Assembly: GCF_007989105.1 (NCBI RefSeq)
Contig: NZ_BJVK01000019.1
Span: forward strand, 1 to 38,050
Direction: 5' to 3'
Origin: Lentilactobacillus kefiri
GTDB lineage: Bacteria; Bacillota; Bacilli; Lactobacillales; Lactobacillaceae
Length of the DNA stretch: 38,050 nt
Positions within the stretch are counted from its first letter, which is position 1. Every line of letters starts with the position of its first letter. The position numbers and the translations under genes are program-made. Below the pieces are notes generated by a model. It saw only the letters and a list, made by a program, of their open reading frames with translations. It was not told where the DNA came from and did not search any database. Below, in pieces: positions 16,128 through 24,891 of this stretch.

Positions 16128-16184
16128 GTTTTCATTCATTAATATTCCTTTAATTGAATATTTAGAAAATGTGAGGCGATTGAT

Positions 16185-17213
16185 TTGCAAGTAGCTTTAG
16201 TTGGAATAACCGGGTACGCGGGAATGGTATTATATCAGCTTTTACGCCAACACCCAGCGGTAGATGAAATTCATCTATACGATCACAAGTTAATACAAAA
16301 TGAGAAACTTTCTGAAATGGTGCCGGCTTTTTATTCGGATGACACGGCGGTTCAACCATATGATCCAGATGCCATCATGGCCGACAATCAGTTGGTATTC
16401 TTTGCGACATCGGCAGGGGTGACATCAAAGTTGAGTCAGCCGTATATCAAAGCCGATTTCCCAGTAATTGATTTATCCGGTGATTTGCGGCTAAACGACG
16501 AAGCACAGTATCAACGCTGGTATCACAAACCTTCAGCACCAGCCCAAGCATTGAATCAAGCCTATTACGGATTGGCAGATTTCCACTCCGCTCATGGCCA
16601 GAATTACGTGGCAAATCCCGGGTGTTACGCAACGGCAACGTTGTTGGGGTTGGCACCCCTGGTGAAGTTGGATTTGATTGATCCTGATTCAATTATCGTG
16701 GATGCCAAATCCGGAACTTCCGGTGCAGGTAAAAAGCCGGCGCAATCAACTCATTTCACCCAGGCAAATGACAACTTGCAAATATACAAGCCCAACCAAC
16801 ACCAGCACATTCCAGAAATCATGTTGGAACTTCAACGTTGGAATGGGGATGTTAAGGCGATTGAATTTATGACAACGCTGATTCCCATCACCCGTGGAAT
16901 TATGAGTACCATCTACGCCAAGGTAAAACCTGGCGTTGACGCGGCTAAAATCGATGAAGCGTACCACCAAATTTATGACGACAAATTATTCGTTCATTAT
17001 TCAGGTGAACATTTACCTGATATCAAACAAGTCGTGGGGACCAACAACTGCCACATCGGCGTCGTTTATAATCCGACAACCCACACGGTAATGGCCGATA
17101 GTGTCATTGATAATTTATTAAAAGGAGCGGCCGGTCAGGCTGTTCAAAACTTTAACCAGATGTTTAACTACCAAGAATCGAGTGGTCTGGAATTACAGAC
17201 ATTCCTACCATAA
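16185..17213 (+). CDS. argC: N-acetyl-gamma-glutamyl-phosphate reductase
   Basis: A 342-residue NADPH enzyme, third step of arginine synthesis: reduces N-acetylglutamyl phosphate to the semialdehyde. The Rossmann motif VGITGYAGMVL is at residues 6-16 and the active-site cysteine is C147 in NPGCYATATLLG; the KSGTSGAGKKP segment follows. The start is a TTG with GTGAGGCG about 7 bases upstream, fitting the family N-terminus exactly. First gene of argC-argJ-argB-argD, with short gaps, behind a run of ARG boxes, so repressed by ArgR when arginine is plentiful. Confidence 0.95.
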   Translation: MQVALVGITGYAGMVLYQLLRQHPAVDEIHLYDHKLIQNEKLSEMVPAFYSDDTAVQPYDPDAIMADNQLVFFATSAGVTSKLSQPYIKADFPVIDLSGDLRLNDEAQYQRWYHKPSAPAQALNQAYYGLADFHSAHGQNYVANPGCYATATLLGLAPLVKLDLIDPDSIIVDAKSGTSGAGKKPAQSTHFTQANDNLQIYKPNQHQHIPEIMLELQRWNGDVKAIEFMTTLIPITRGIMSTIYAKVKPGVDAAKIDEAYHQIYDDKLFVHYSGEHLPDIKQVVGTNNCHIGVVYNPTTHTVMADSVIDNLLKGAAGQAVQNFNQMFNYQESSGLELQTFLP

Positions 17214-17229
17214 CTAAGGAGAGATTGCG

Positions 17230-18438
17230 ATGCAGATGACAAGTGAAGATTTAATTGAAGTAAGTACTTTTACATGGCCCAAAGGATTTTATGCCGACTC
17301 AACCCACGCGGGACTCAAGCAGGATTCCGATGACATGGGTTGGATCTATTCGGAAGCCCCTGCGGATGCAGCCGGTGTGTACACGACCAACCAGTTTCAA
17401 GCTGCCCCAACCAAGCTGACCAAGCAAACCATTAACCTTGCCCATCAGCTGCAGGCCGTTGTAATGAACAGCGGTAACGCAAATTCCTGCAACGGAAACC
17501 AAGGGGAAGGCGATGCGCTGATGATGCAAAAGATGACGGCGGATCGACTGCAGATTCAACCTGAACTGGTTGGGATTGCTTCAACCGGTGTGATCGGTGA
17601 GCCCTTACCGATGGCGAAAATAAAGGATGGCATTTCGCATCTCAAATTAACAAAGAACAGTGGGTTGACCAAAGCAATTTTAACCACTGATACCCACGCC
17701 AAGACAATCACTGTGAAGTGTATGGTTGATGGTCATGAAGTGACGACAACCGGCTTTTGCAAGGGTTCCGGGATGATTCACCCGAATATGGCGACAATGC
17801 TGGGATTTGTGACGACAGATGCCGCCATTGAAGGCAACCATCTTCAGGAACTACTGAGTTCCACGGTTGATGAAACCTTCAATCAAATTACGGTGGATGG
17901 CGATACCTCTACCAACGATATGGTCGTTGTCATGGCCAATGGAGCTGCCGGTAACCAGCCTTTACAAGAAGATAGTCAGGATTACCCAACCTTCGTGATG
18001 GCCTTCAAGAAAGTCCTGGCCCATTTGGCACAGGAAATTGCCGGTGACGGTGAAGGAGCATCCAAACTGGTTGAGGTCAATGTAACCGGCGCCGACAGTC
18101 ATTTGGAAGGACAACAAGTTGCCAAAGCAATTGTTGGCTCCAACCTGGTTAAGGCAATGATCTTTGGCAAAGATGGCAACTGGGGCAGAATTATGCAGGC
18201 AATTGGTCAGACAACCGCTCACGTCGATGTGAATGGCGTCAGTGTTAGTATCAATGGCCTCCAATTGGTTAAGAACAGCTTGGGAACCGGGATTGATGAC
18301 GATAAAGTCACTAAAACTCTCGAGCAAAAGAAGGTCACGATTGATGTTGACTTGAATGTGGGAGAATTTTCCGGAACCGCGTGGGGCTGTGATCTCACTT
18401 ATAAATATGTCCAGATTAACGCATCATATCGAAGCTAG
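17230..18438 (+). CDS. argJ: Bifunctional ornithine acetyltransferase / N-acetylglutamate synthase
   Basis: A 402-residue N-terminal nucleophile enzyme that moves the acetyl group from N-acetylornithine to glutamate and may also use acetyl-CoA. It self-cleaves into two chains; the site is A188-T189 in HPNMATMLGF, and T189 becomes the nucleophile. MNSGNANSCNG (79-89) and the CKGSGMIHPNMA segment are family marks. Whether it is mono- or bifunctional cannot be settled from sequence. AAGGAGAG precedes the ATG by about 7 bases; a second ATG two codons later is possible. It closes the acetyl cycle, so no separate argA is required within this operon. Confidence 0.94.
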   Translation: MQMTSEDLIEVSTFTWPKGFYADSTHAGLKQDSDDMGWIYSEAPADAAGVYTTNQFQAAPTKLTKQTINLAHQLQAVVMNSGNANSCNGNQGEGDALMMQKMTADRLQIQPELVGIASTGVIGEPLPMAKIKDGISHLKLTKNSGLTKAILTTDTHAKTITVKCMVDGHEVTTTGFCKGSGMIHPNMATMLGFVTTDAAIEGNHLQELLSSTVDETFNQITVDGDTSTNDMVVVMANGAAGNQPLQEDSQDYPTFVMAFKKVLAHLAQEIAGDGEGASKLVEVNVTGADSHLEGQQVAKAIVGSNLVKAMIFGKDGNWGRIMQAIGQTTAHVDVNGVSVSINGLQLVKNSLGTGIDDDKVTKTLEQKKVTIDVDLNVGEFSGTAWGCDLTYKYVQINASYRS

Positions 18439-18451
18439 GAGGTGAAGGACC

Positions 18452-19201
18452 ATGAGTCAAATCATTGTCGTCAAAATTGGCGGAAACGCCACAAACAACC
18501 TTTCAGAAGCCTTCTTTCAGCAATTACACAGCTGGCATGATCAAGGCAAACAAATTCTGATTGTCCACGGCGGTGGCCCACAAATTTCTGAATGGAGTCA
18601 GCAGTTGAATTTGCCTGTGAACAAAATTAATGGGATTCGGGTTACCGACCAACAAACGCTTAAGGTTACCCAAGCTGTCTTGCTGGGACTGGTTCAGCCA
18701 ACGCTCTGCCGGCATTTGGCTGCCCATGGCCTCCCAGTGGTAGGCATGAATGCATCTGGACAGGATGTGGTAACGGGGGCGTATTTAGACCAGCCTGTGT
18801 ATGGCGAGGTTGGAAAAATCACCGCCATCAATCACCCTTACGTAAACCAAGTCCTGTCTCAGGGCATCGGCGTTTGTGCACCGCTAGCCGTTACCAGTTC
18901 TGGAAATTATTTAAATGTTAATGGGGACGTGGCAGCAGCGGGGATTGCCCGGCTGCTTGGCGCAGAAAAGTTGTATTTGGTCACCGACGTTCCTGGCGTG
19001 ATGGTCAATAGTCGGGTAATCGGCCAATTGAGTCTGAAAAAGGCCAATCAACTATTTGAAGCAGAGCTTATTAAGTCCGGCATGGTACCCAAGATCAGGG
19101 CCGCCTTCGACGCTCTCAAACACGGTGTAAAAGAAGTTGAAATCACAAATCAGCTGCAGCATACCGGTACCCATTTATCGGTTAACCAGCTCGCAATCTA
19201 A
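18452..19201 (+). CDS. argB: Acetylglutamate kinase
   Basis: A 249-residue amino-acid kinase, second step of arginine synthesis. VVKIGGNA (K8) and VHGGGPQIS bind ATP phosphates and substrate; NVNGDVAAAGIARLLGA and YLVTDVPGV complete the active site. The N-terminal extension with extra helix found in arginine-inhibited hexameric kinases is absent, so it may be a dimeric, E. coli-like form that is less feedback-sensitive (inference). AGGAGGTG lies ahead of the ATG; it follows argJ by 13 bases and precedes argD by 11. Confidence 0.95.
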   Translation: MSQIIVVKIGGNATNNLSEAFFQQLHSWHDQGKQILIVHGGGPQISEWSQQLNLPVNKINGIRVTDQQTLKVTQAVLLGLVQPTLCRHLAAHGLPVVGMNASGQDVVTGAYLDQPVYGEVGKITAINHPYVNQVLSQGIGVCAPLAVTSSGNYLNVNGDVAAAGIARLLGAEKLYLVTDVPGVMVNSRVIGQLSLKKANQLFEAELIKSGMVPKIRAAFDALKHGVKEVEITNQLQHTGTHLSVNQLAI

Positions 19202-19212
19202 AGGAGATCAAA

Positions 19213-20379
19213 ATGATGAAACATATCTTTCCAACCTATGCCCAATACCCGATGGAAATTGTCTCGGGTCATGACTGGCATTTAGTCGATAATCAACAGA
19301 AATCATATTTGGATTTTACCAGTGGCATTGGCGTCTGCAGCTTCGGTTACAGCAACGACAAGATTGAACACAGTGTCTTAAATCAGTTGGGAAAAATTTG
19401 GCACACTTCCAATTTGTATCCCAGCCAGCTGCAGGATGACGTTGCCAATGCACTGTGTCCTGAAGGGATGTTGGCCTTTTTCTGCAATTCCGGAACCGAA
19501 GCCAATGAAGCAGCTTTCAAGTTGGCCAGAAAAGCAACCGGAAAGGGCAAAGTCCTGGCATTCAACAATGGCTTTCATGGCCGAACCTATGGATCCATGT
19601 CGTTAACCGGGAACCCTGATATTCAGGCCGGCTTTAAGCCGCTGGTACCGGAAGTTCAGTTTGCCGATTACAACGATCCAGACGCGTTGTCGGCTATTAC
19701 CGATGATTTGGCAGCGGTCATTCTTGAGGTGATTCAAGGCGAAGGCGGCGTTGTCGACGGCAATGGTGACTGGCTCAAGCAAGTGGCTGCAAAATGTCAT
19801 GAGCAGGGTGTTTTACTGATTATTGACGAGGTTCAGACAGGAATTGGCCGAACCGGTAAAAAATTTGCCTTTCAGAACTTTGATTTGGATCCGGATATTA
19901 TCACATGTGCCAAAGCCCTTGGTAACGGCCTCCCGATTGGGGCAATGCTGGGTAAAAAGTCATTGGCATCGGCATTTGGCCCCGGCTCTCACGGAACAAC
20001 TTTTGGTGGCAATAAAATCGCCTTATCATCAGCCAAAGCTGTCCTTGAGCAGTTGACACCCGACTTCTTAAAGGGGGTTCAAAAGAAGTCCAAGGCAGTA
20101 TTTGATGCACTTGGAAAGAAAGTCCTACCATTATCAGCTGTCGATAGCATCAGTGGGCTTGGATTGATGATTGGAATTCACTTAAATGATTCAGTCAAGG
20201 TTGCGGACGTTATTTCTCACCTTCAGCAAAATGGTCTGCTGACCTTATCGGCTAAGCACAACACTTTGCGTTTGCTGCCACCGTTGGTAATGAGCGAAGC
20301 GGACCTGTTAAAGGGAATTGACTTGATTACTGATACATTGGCCAACGTTGATGCGACCGTTGAATCATCATTAATTTAA
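19213..20379 (+). CDS. argD: Acetylornithine aminotransferase
   Basis: A 388-residue class III PLP aminotransferase that converts N-acetylglutamate semialdehyde to N-acetylornithine. NSGTEANEAAFKLARK (92-107), LIIDEVQTG (202-210) and the PLP lysine K234 in TCAKALGNGLPIGAM are visible. AAGGAG is 6 bases from the ATG at 19213 and 9 from the next ATG, so either may be used. It is the last gene of the arg operon here; argF and carbamoyl-phosphate genes are not in the window. A T-rich stretch with GTATCTT-T-AAGATAC (20437-20451) follows, but it is a poor terminator. Confidence 0.94.
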   Translation: MMKHIFPTYAQYPMEIVSGHDWHLVDNQQKSYLDFTSGIGVCSFGYSNDKIEHSVLNQLGKIWHTSNLYPSQLQDDVANALCPEGMLAFFCNSGTEANEAAFKLARKATGKGKVLAFNNGFHGRTYGSMSLTGNPDIQAGFKPLVPEVQFADYNDPDALSAITDDLAAVILEVIQGEGGVVDGNGDWLKQVAAKCHEQGVLLIIDEVQTGIGRTGKKFAFQNFDLDPDIITCAKALGNGLPIGAMLGKKSLASAFGPGSHGTTFGGNKIALSSAKAVLEQLTPDFLKGVQKKSKAVFDALGKKVLPLSAVDSISGLGLMIGIHLNDSVKVADVISHLQQNGLLTLSAKHNTLRLLPPLVMSEADLLKGIDLITDTLANVDATVESSLI

Positions 20380-20478
20380 AATGTGAAATTGGAATGATTT
20401 TTTCTCATATTGCCTTTACATTCCCTGGGATAACCGGTATCTTTAAGATACTTCTTTTCTTTGAAAGGGATGGTTGGG

Positions 20479-20982
20479 GTGAAACCAATTGTTTCGACGT
20501 TAAAATGCCTTTGGTATTGGCTGACGGGCGGAATTGCGCTGTTATTGATTTATTTTTATGATGGGGCGATTTCCATTCCCGAAATTTCTAAGACCAGCGA
20601 TTATCACTTGGTATGGCGGCTCTCTTCACTTGATTGGTATTTTCTGGTTTGTTTGATCATGATTTTACCAATCGCCAGAGCCCAGATGAAAAAGCTCTAC
20701 CAAAAGGATTCAACGGAATTTGAAACATACAAAGACAAAGCTTTAAGACTTCATCATTCGGATGCTCAGGCCAATCATAAGGGCCGTTCCTGGTCTGCTA
20801 ATGGTGTTACTGCCAATCCTTGGGAGTATCAGTATTCTCAAACCCAGTCCTACAAAGGAGCGGCAGACTTTGCCTATACAGTTGTTAAGAATCTCATTTT
20901 GAACATATTGATTATTATTTTTGGCCCGATCTTTTTGATCTATGCCATTTATAAGAAATTACGGCATAACAAAAGCCTGTAA
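20479..20982 (+). CDS. Small membrane protein of unknown function
   Basis: A 167-residue protein I do not recognise. Three membrane segments are clear: about residues 8-26 and 50-66 near the N-terminus and 138-160 at the C-terminus, with a polar, tyrosine-, serine- and glutamine-rich linker between (about 70-130). The C-terminal tail is basic. The start is taken as GTG at 20479 with AAAGGG about 10 bases upstream; an ATG at 20470 has the ribosome site touching it. Not part of the arg pathway; it shares a bidirectional terminator with the convergent surface-protein operon, which overlaps its last codons. Confidence 0.6.
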   Translation: MKPIVSTLKCLWYWLTGGIALLLIYFYDGAISIPEISKTSDYHLVWRLSSLDWYFLVCLIMILPIARAQMKKLYQKDSTEFETYKDKALRLHHSDAQANHKGRSWSANGVTANPWEYQYSQTQSYKGAADFAYTVVKNLILNILIIIFGPIFLIYAIYKKLRHNKSL

Positions 20983-21013
20983 CTCGGTTTTGACTGAAGT
21001 TACAGGCTTTTGT
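20969..21013. terminator. Bidirectional terminator
   Basis: AAAAGCCTGTAACT pairs perfectly with AGTTACAGGCTTTT, flanked by TTTTG and CAAAA on the two sides. It includes the stop codon of the small membrane protein gene and ends the surface-protein operon from the other side. Confidence 0.82.
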
Positions 21014-21060
21014 TGTGTCATATTATATTGGCGAAACTTGTGATTGGAGAGCTGAATTAC

Positions 21061-22545
21061 TTAATTGAGTGGTTCGGTTGTCTTCATCAATTCTGCAGGC
21101 CACAAGGCTAACAGGTGACCATAACCTTGTTGGTCAAATGCCAGACATTCCCATTCGCGTTTTGACTGGAACACAGAATAGTTGATGTCTTCTGGAGTGG
21201 CAGTCCCTGATTCCAGCTTGGAAATCGGGATCGAAGTTAAAACATCATCAGAGACAATGTAAATTCGATTGTTGACGTTGTTGAATGCGACACCTTGGTT
21301 GGGCGAACCACCACGAGTCTTCAGCTTTTCCGGAACAGCCGCAAACTTCACGCTGTTCTCATCGAGTCGGCCATAGAAGAACATGTAGCCCATGCCATTC
21401 TTTCGGCCCCAATAGGCGTTACCGTTGTTATCAAATACCAGTGTATGGAGCTGAAGGTTGCCTTTGGTTCCCTGGTACATCTTGAAATTATATTGACGAA
21501 TCGGCTCCATAGTATTTGGATCCATTTCCATGACGGTATTATTCTCGTCACGGTTTCTGAGATCGGTTAGGGTATTATCTTCAACCAAATATAAATGCTT
21601 GTTTTGAGGGTTGAAGGTTAACGTTTGACCATGACCGATATCAACTTGAGGACTGAGTTGCGCGGTGTTGGCGATCTCGATGTTTTTGAATAATTCGGGA
21701 TTCTTTGCTTTTATTTTGTTAATGTCGGCCTGATTACTATCGACTTCTTTTTGAAGGGAGGCAGCTTTCTTTTGGTCGGCAGCAGCTTTCTTGGCGTTTG
21801 TTTTCAATGCTTTTGCAAGACGAGCCTTTGATGTACCGTTGGCCTTTTGGTATTTGGCTTTGGTTGTCCGCTTGGCATTCGCCAAACCATTGATGTTTGA
21901 TTTGACCTCATCCAATTTGTTGTTTAGTGATTTGACGCTCTTAAAGGAACTCTTCATGGATTCATAGTAGTTCTCATATTGTTCGTTGTGTTGAGCACCT
22001 TCATCCGTGTATGGGTTGAAGTAGTTGAACGCTGTCCACAATGCCATTGGATCGTTTTCCAATCCAAGCTGTTTGAGTTTGTTGGTATCAAATTTGATGA
22101 TGACTCCCAGGTTGGTGTCACTTCCGTTGGACTCGACGAAGTAGACATTCCCGGAGTTGTCCAGCGCGACACTTTGAAAGTTTCCGTGTTGGTAGTCGGT
22201 AACATTAAAGCCATCTGGCAGGAACCATTGGGTTTTAAATGAATTGGCGGTAGTAGTGGTGGCTGCGGTTGTTGCAAACGTGTCACCTTGGTTATCCATT
22301 GACGGGTCGATCGTTCCCTGGTTATATTTCCGATCCATGTTTCCCACTGGCGATGTGTTATCAATCGTCTTCAGGTCATCGGAATCGTAATTGGTTAAGA
22401 CATTTCCCAAATTAACTTGCGGAATTGATTTGACGGCACCGGGGACATCGATAATATCGGCTTTGGCGCTTCCCGACGTGGCAACAAATCCGGCAGCTGT
22501 GAAGGCCAGGGCAACTGCAACAATAGCTTTTAACGGTTTCTTCAT
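21061..22545 (-). CDS. Exported protein, beta-propeller-like with a coiled-coil insert
   Basis: A 494-residue secreted protein I cannot name. It has a signal peptide (residues 1-29, cleavage after AKA) and no LPxTG or membrane anchor. Residues 105-180 and 295-494 carry repeated strand motifs of propeller type: FQSVALDNSGNVYFVES, LTFNPQNKHLYLVED, LHTLVFDNNGNAYWGRK, GVAFNNVNNRIYIVSDD, CLAFDQQGYGHLLAL. A strongly charged helical region (about 195-285, rich in Lys and Ala, few Gly) splits the blades and probably forms a coiled-coil arm. It is 40 bases after the S-layer-like protein gene on the same strand, so the two are likely co-expressed at the cell surface. Confidence 0.7.
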   Translation of the reverse strand: MKKPLKAIVAVALAFTAAGFVATSGSAKADIIDVPGAVKSIPQVNLGNVLTNYDSDDLKTIDNTSPVGNMDRKYNQGTIDPSMDNQGDTFATTAATTTTANSFKTQWFLPDGFNVTDYQHGNFQSVALDNSGNVYFVESNGSDTNLGVIIKFDTNKLKQLGLENDPMALWTAFNYFNPYTDEGAQHNEQYENYYESMKSSFKSVKSLNNKLDEVKSNINGLANAKRTTKAKYQKANGTSKARLAKALKTNAKKAAADQKKAASLQKEVDSNQADINKIKAKNPELFKNIEIANTAQLSPQVDIGHGQTLTFNPQNKHLYLVEDNTLTDLRNRDENNTVMEMDPNTMEPIRQYNFKMYQGTKGNLQLHTLVFDNNGNAYWGRKNGMGYMFFYGRLDENSVKFAAVPEKLKTRGGSPNQGVAFNNVNNRIYIVSDDVLTSIPISKLESGTATPEDINYSVFQSKREWECLAFDQQGYGHLLALWPAELMKTTEPLN

Positions 22546-22585
22546 TACTTATCTCATCCTTTTCTTGAATTAATTGCGTTTGAGA

Positions 22586-24697
22586 TTATTGGGCGTCAAA
22601 CGTGTAATAAACGTTGATTGAAGAATCATTGGTATTTTGTTTGGCTGATTTTGCGTGATACGTAATTGTCTGCCAGTTAATTGACACAGCTCCGCTGCCA
22701 TCTTTCGTGAATACTGGATATTTTGGTGACTGGAGGGTTGACCAGCTGCTGTTTTGCAGGCCACTCTTGACAGCACTCAGGTCTGCTTTATTTAACGCAG
22801 CGGTCTGACCGGAATCAACGTATTGCATTTCGGCTGCCGACTTGAAATCAGCATTAATTTTGTTGATCGAATCCGCACTGTATTTGCCCAGTGCCTGTTT
22901 AAAGTTCGTAAGATTAGTTGAAGACAGCCCGGCAATATCTGCGGCACTTAACTTACTGTAAGTTGATTTGTTGCTGTTACCGCCGACATCTGGGAACTCC
23001 CAGCTTTCATCCACGTATTGGAGGCCGGTTGGAACCAGCTGTTGCGCGTTTGCACTATTTGATGAAGAACTGGCGGCGTATAAAGCAAAGTTGTTTGAGT
23101 CAGCAGCTTTGCCGACGTTAACCGTGATTGATCCACCAAATTTTGCTTGGGCCAATGCGGATTCCTGATCGTCTGAAAGGTGCTCGTTGTTTAAGATATA
23201 ACCGGTACCGGACAAGGAGGAAGCTGCCAATGCATTGATTTCGACAATGTCACTGTCACCCAGTGTCCATTTGCCATTGGTTTCAGTTCCCAACGTGCTG
23301 CCCTTCTTGGCTGGGTCATCGGCATCAGTGTTGACGTAATCAATTGATTTAATGACTTTTCCGGAAGAAGGATCGGTGAAGTTGATTCGAACGGCGTTGT
23401 CGGCAATCGTGGTTGTATCGTTATCAGCTTTCAAATAAACGGAACTGCCAAACTTTGTTTTAGCCAGATCGGCAAGTTGAGCGTCGGATAAGCTATCCAG
23501 CTTGTAGCCGGATTTCTTAAGAGCCGTTGAAATGTCTGATTGAATGGCTTTTTCATCGGCTGGGTCAAGGGATGCACTGCCACCGTCAGTTGATCCAAGG
23601 GTTTGACCAACCTGGGCATTTTGATTTGTATAGTCGACTGTGTCAACCACGGCGTTTTCGTCATTAACGATGTTGATGCGGACCGAGTTGCCGGGAATTG
23701 GGTCGGCAGCCTTCACGGTAAGCGATGCTTTGTGGCCAAATTTGGCTTGTGCAAGGAAGCCTGCCTGGTTGCTGGATAAAGTATCCAAAGCGTAACCGGT
23801 CCCTTGGAGAGCCTGTCTGACGGCCACTTGGATGTTGGCCAAATCGTCATCACCAATTGTCCAGGATGAGCCGTAAGGGACACCGAGTGGTTGGTTATAC
23901 TTTGCGTTTGCACTCGTGTAATTGATGTATCGAATTAAATTGCCCTTTGAATCAACCAGGTCAATTCGCAGCGAACTATCCGGAATAGGTGATTCTGCCT
24001 CGCACAGACCTTTGTATAGAATCCAGCCGTTGGCAGCCGAATCATCTGAATTAATGGCACTGATATGAACCCAAGTATCATTTTCACGGGTTCGTGTTCC
24101 AATACCGTCAATCTTGAATGTCGTGTTGGCGTATTTCACTGAGTCGCCAATCTGTTTGCCGGATTGATAGGTCGTATTTAATGGATTTTTATATGTAACG
24201 GTCTTGCCGTCATTTTGAAATCCGGGAGCGGCAATCTTAAAGGTATAATTGCTTAAGCTTGATGGTACGTTTCCCTGATCAAAAGTGGTGAAGGGCTCAA
24301 TCCCACCGCTGAATTTACCGGCTTTTTTGCCGCCATAGATCCAGCCACGGTACTTGCCGTCAAATGAAGTGACCTTATAATAAACCGAACCGCTCTTAGT
24401 CGTTGCTTGACGATAAGCAGCAAAGTTATTGCTCGAGAATTTCGAATTGGCCAAATCAGTTAAGACCGCCTTGCTGGCCACAACTCTGGCACCTTTACTA
24501 ATTTTGGGCTTTGAATAAAGCGCGGATGATCCGGTAAAAGTGATGCTTCGACTGGCGGGGTTCGTGGTTAACTTGCGATTTGAAACAATTTTACTGACGG
24601 TGCCGGCATGTGCAGGTTGGATCGAAACACAGCTGACTCCAAGAATTCCCAACGCAACCGCTGAGATAAAAACGGAACTTTTTAACTTAACATTCAT
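22586..24697 (-). CDS. Secreted S-layer-like surface protein with three tandem repeats
   Basis: A 703-residue exported protein. Signal peptide 1-31 (cut after AHA). Residues 32-235 hold two wall-binding-like modules, the first with GSSALYSKPKISKGARVVAS and YRGWIYGGKKAG, the second ending NGWILYKG; this recalls the N-terminal region of S-layer proteins of the buchneri group. Then three repeats (about 240-331, 335-426, 432-532), each starting with N/SxxRIxxxD and ending GYxLDxLSxxQxxxLAxxKFG. The tail (about 535-703) is unique. No sortase motif, so it is probably held non-covalently. The start at 24697 has GGAG 9 bases ahead. First gene of a two-gene operon. Confidence 0.75.
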   Translation of the reverse strand: MNVKLKSSVFISAVALGILGVSCVSIQPAHAGTVSKIVSNRKLTTNPASRSITFTGSSALYSKPKISKGARVVASKAVLTDLANSKFSSNNFAAYRQATTKSGSVYYKVTSFDGKYRGWIYGGKKAGKFSGGIEPFTTFDQGNVPSSLSNYTFKIAAPGFQNDGKTVTYKNPLNTTYQSGKQIGDSVKYANTTFKIDGIGTRTRENDTWVHISAINSDDSAANGWILYKGLCEAESPIPDSSLRIDLVDSKGNLIRYINYTSANAKYNQPLGVPYGSSWTIGDDDLANIQVAVRQALQGTGYALDTLSSNQAGFLAQAKFGHKASLTVKAADPIPGNSVRINIVNDENAVVDTVDYTNQNAQVGQTLGSTDGGSASLDPADEKAIQSDISTALKKSGYKLDSLSDAQLADLAKTKFGSSVYLKADNDTTTIADNAVRINFTDPSSGKVIKSIDYVNTDADDPAKKGSTLGTETNGKWTLGDSDIVEINALAASSLSGTGYILNNEHLSDDQESALAQAKFGGSITVNVGKAADSNNFALYAASSSSNSANAQQLVPTGLQYVDESWEFPDVGGNSNKSTYSKLSAADIAGLSSTNLTNFKQALGKYSADSINKINADFKSAAEMQYVDSGQTAALNKADLSAVKSGLQNSSWSTLQSPKYPVFTKDGSGAVSINWQTITYHAKSAKQNTNDSSINVYYTFDAQ

Positions 24698-24743
24698 TAA
24701 TTTCATCTCCATGAATTCTATTGATATATTACCCTGCGAATTC

Positions 24744-24771
24744 ATAGTATCGTGAAATAGGCGTTTTGAAA
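24744..24771 (-). promoter_or_regulatory. Weak candidate promoter for the surface-protein operon
   Basis: Minus strand TTTCAA (24771-24766) and TACTAT (24749-24744), 16-base spacer, 47 bases ahead of the start. The -35 is poor, so this is tentative. Confidence 0.35.
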
Positions 24772-24831
24772 TGGAAATGGTTAAACCTTTACTCAGGATT
24801 TACAAGACATTTACATTGCCCCGTATTTGGC

Positions 24832-24866
24832 AAAAAAAGTCCGACGCATTATAACGCCGGACTTTT
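24832..24866 (-). terminator. Terminator of the ybjQ-like gene
   Basis: On the minus strand AAAAGTCCGGCG and CGTCGGACTTTT pair around TTATAATG, followed by a T run. Confidence 0.8.
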
Positions 24867-24891
24867 AGAGTAATAATGGTCTATTTATTTG

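Larger units (their letters stand above)
15817..16184. promoter_or_regulatory. argC upstream region with a cluster of ARG-box-like sites
   Basis: This 368-base gap holds no gene. After the metY terminator it contains at least eight TGAAT-type half or full ARG boxes: ATGAATATT (15950), ATGAATA (15986), TGAATAAATTTCA (15999-16011), ATGAATTTA (16030), TGAATAAATATTGA (16049-16062), ATGAATAATA (16078), an inverted copy at 16133-16147 and TGAATATTTA (16155). TGAATAAATATTGA differs by one base from a perfect ARG-box dyad. ArgR repression of the arg operon is predicted. Confidence 0.75.

Noticed and set aside
15950-16164. Repeated ATGAATA sequences as a CRISPR or iteron array
   Set aside because: Spacing is irregular and units are short; ARG boxes before an arginine operon explain them better.
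17962-18327. A 121-codon reverse frame inside argJ
   Set aside because: argJ is certain on the other strand; the frame arises from its codon usage and has no start signals.
20437-20451. GTATCTT-T-AAGATAC as terminator of the arg operon
   Set aside because: A one-base loop cannot form a stable hairpin, so it is a DNA palindrome at most.
21954-22364. A 136-codon minus-strand frame overlapping the propeller-like protein gene in another phase
   Set aside because: It is rich in Thr, Trp and Met in a way typical of a shifted frame, and the in-phase gene has a signal peptide and family-like repeats.
24625-24640. Lipobox in the signal peptide of the 703-residue surface protein (GVSC)
   Set aside because: The residue three before the cysteine is Gly rather than Leu, and a standard AHA cleavage site follows eight residues later, so secretion by signal peptidase I is more likely.
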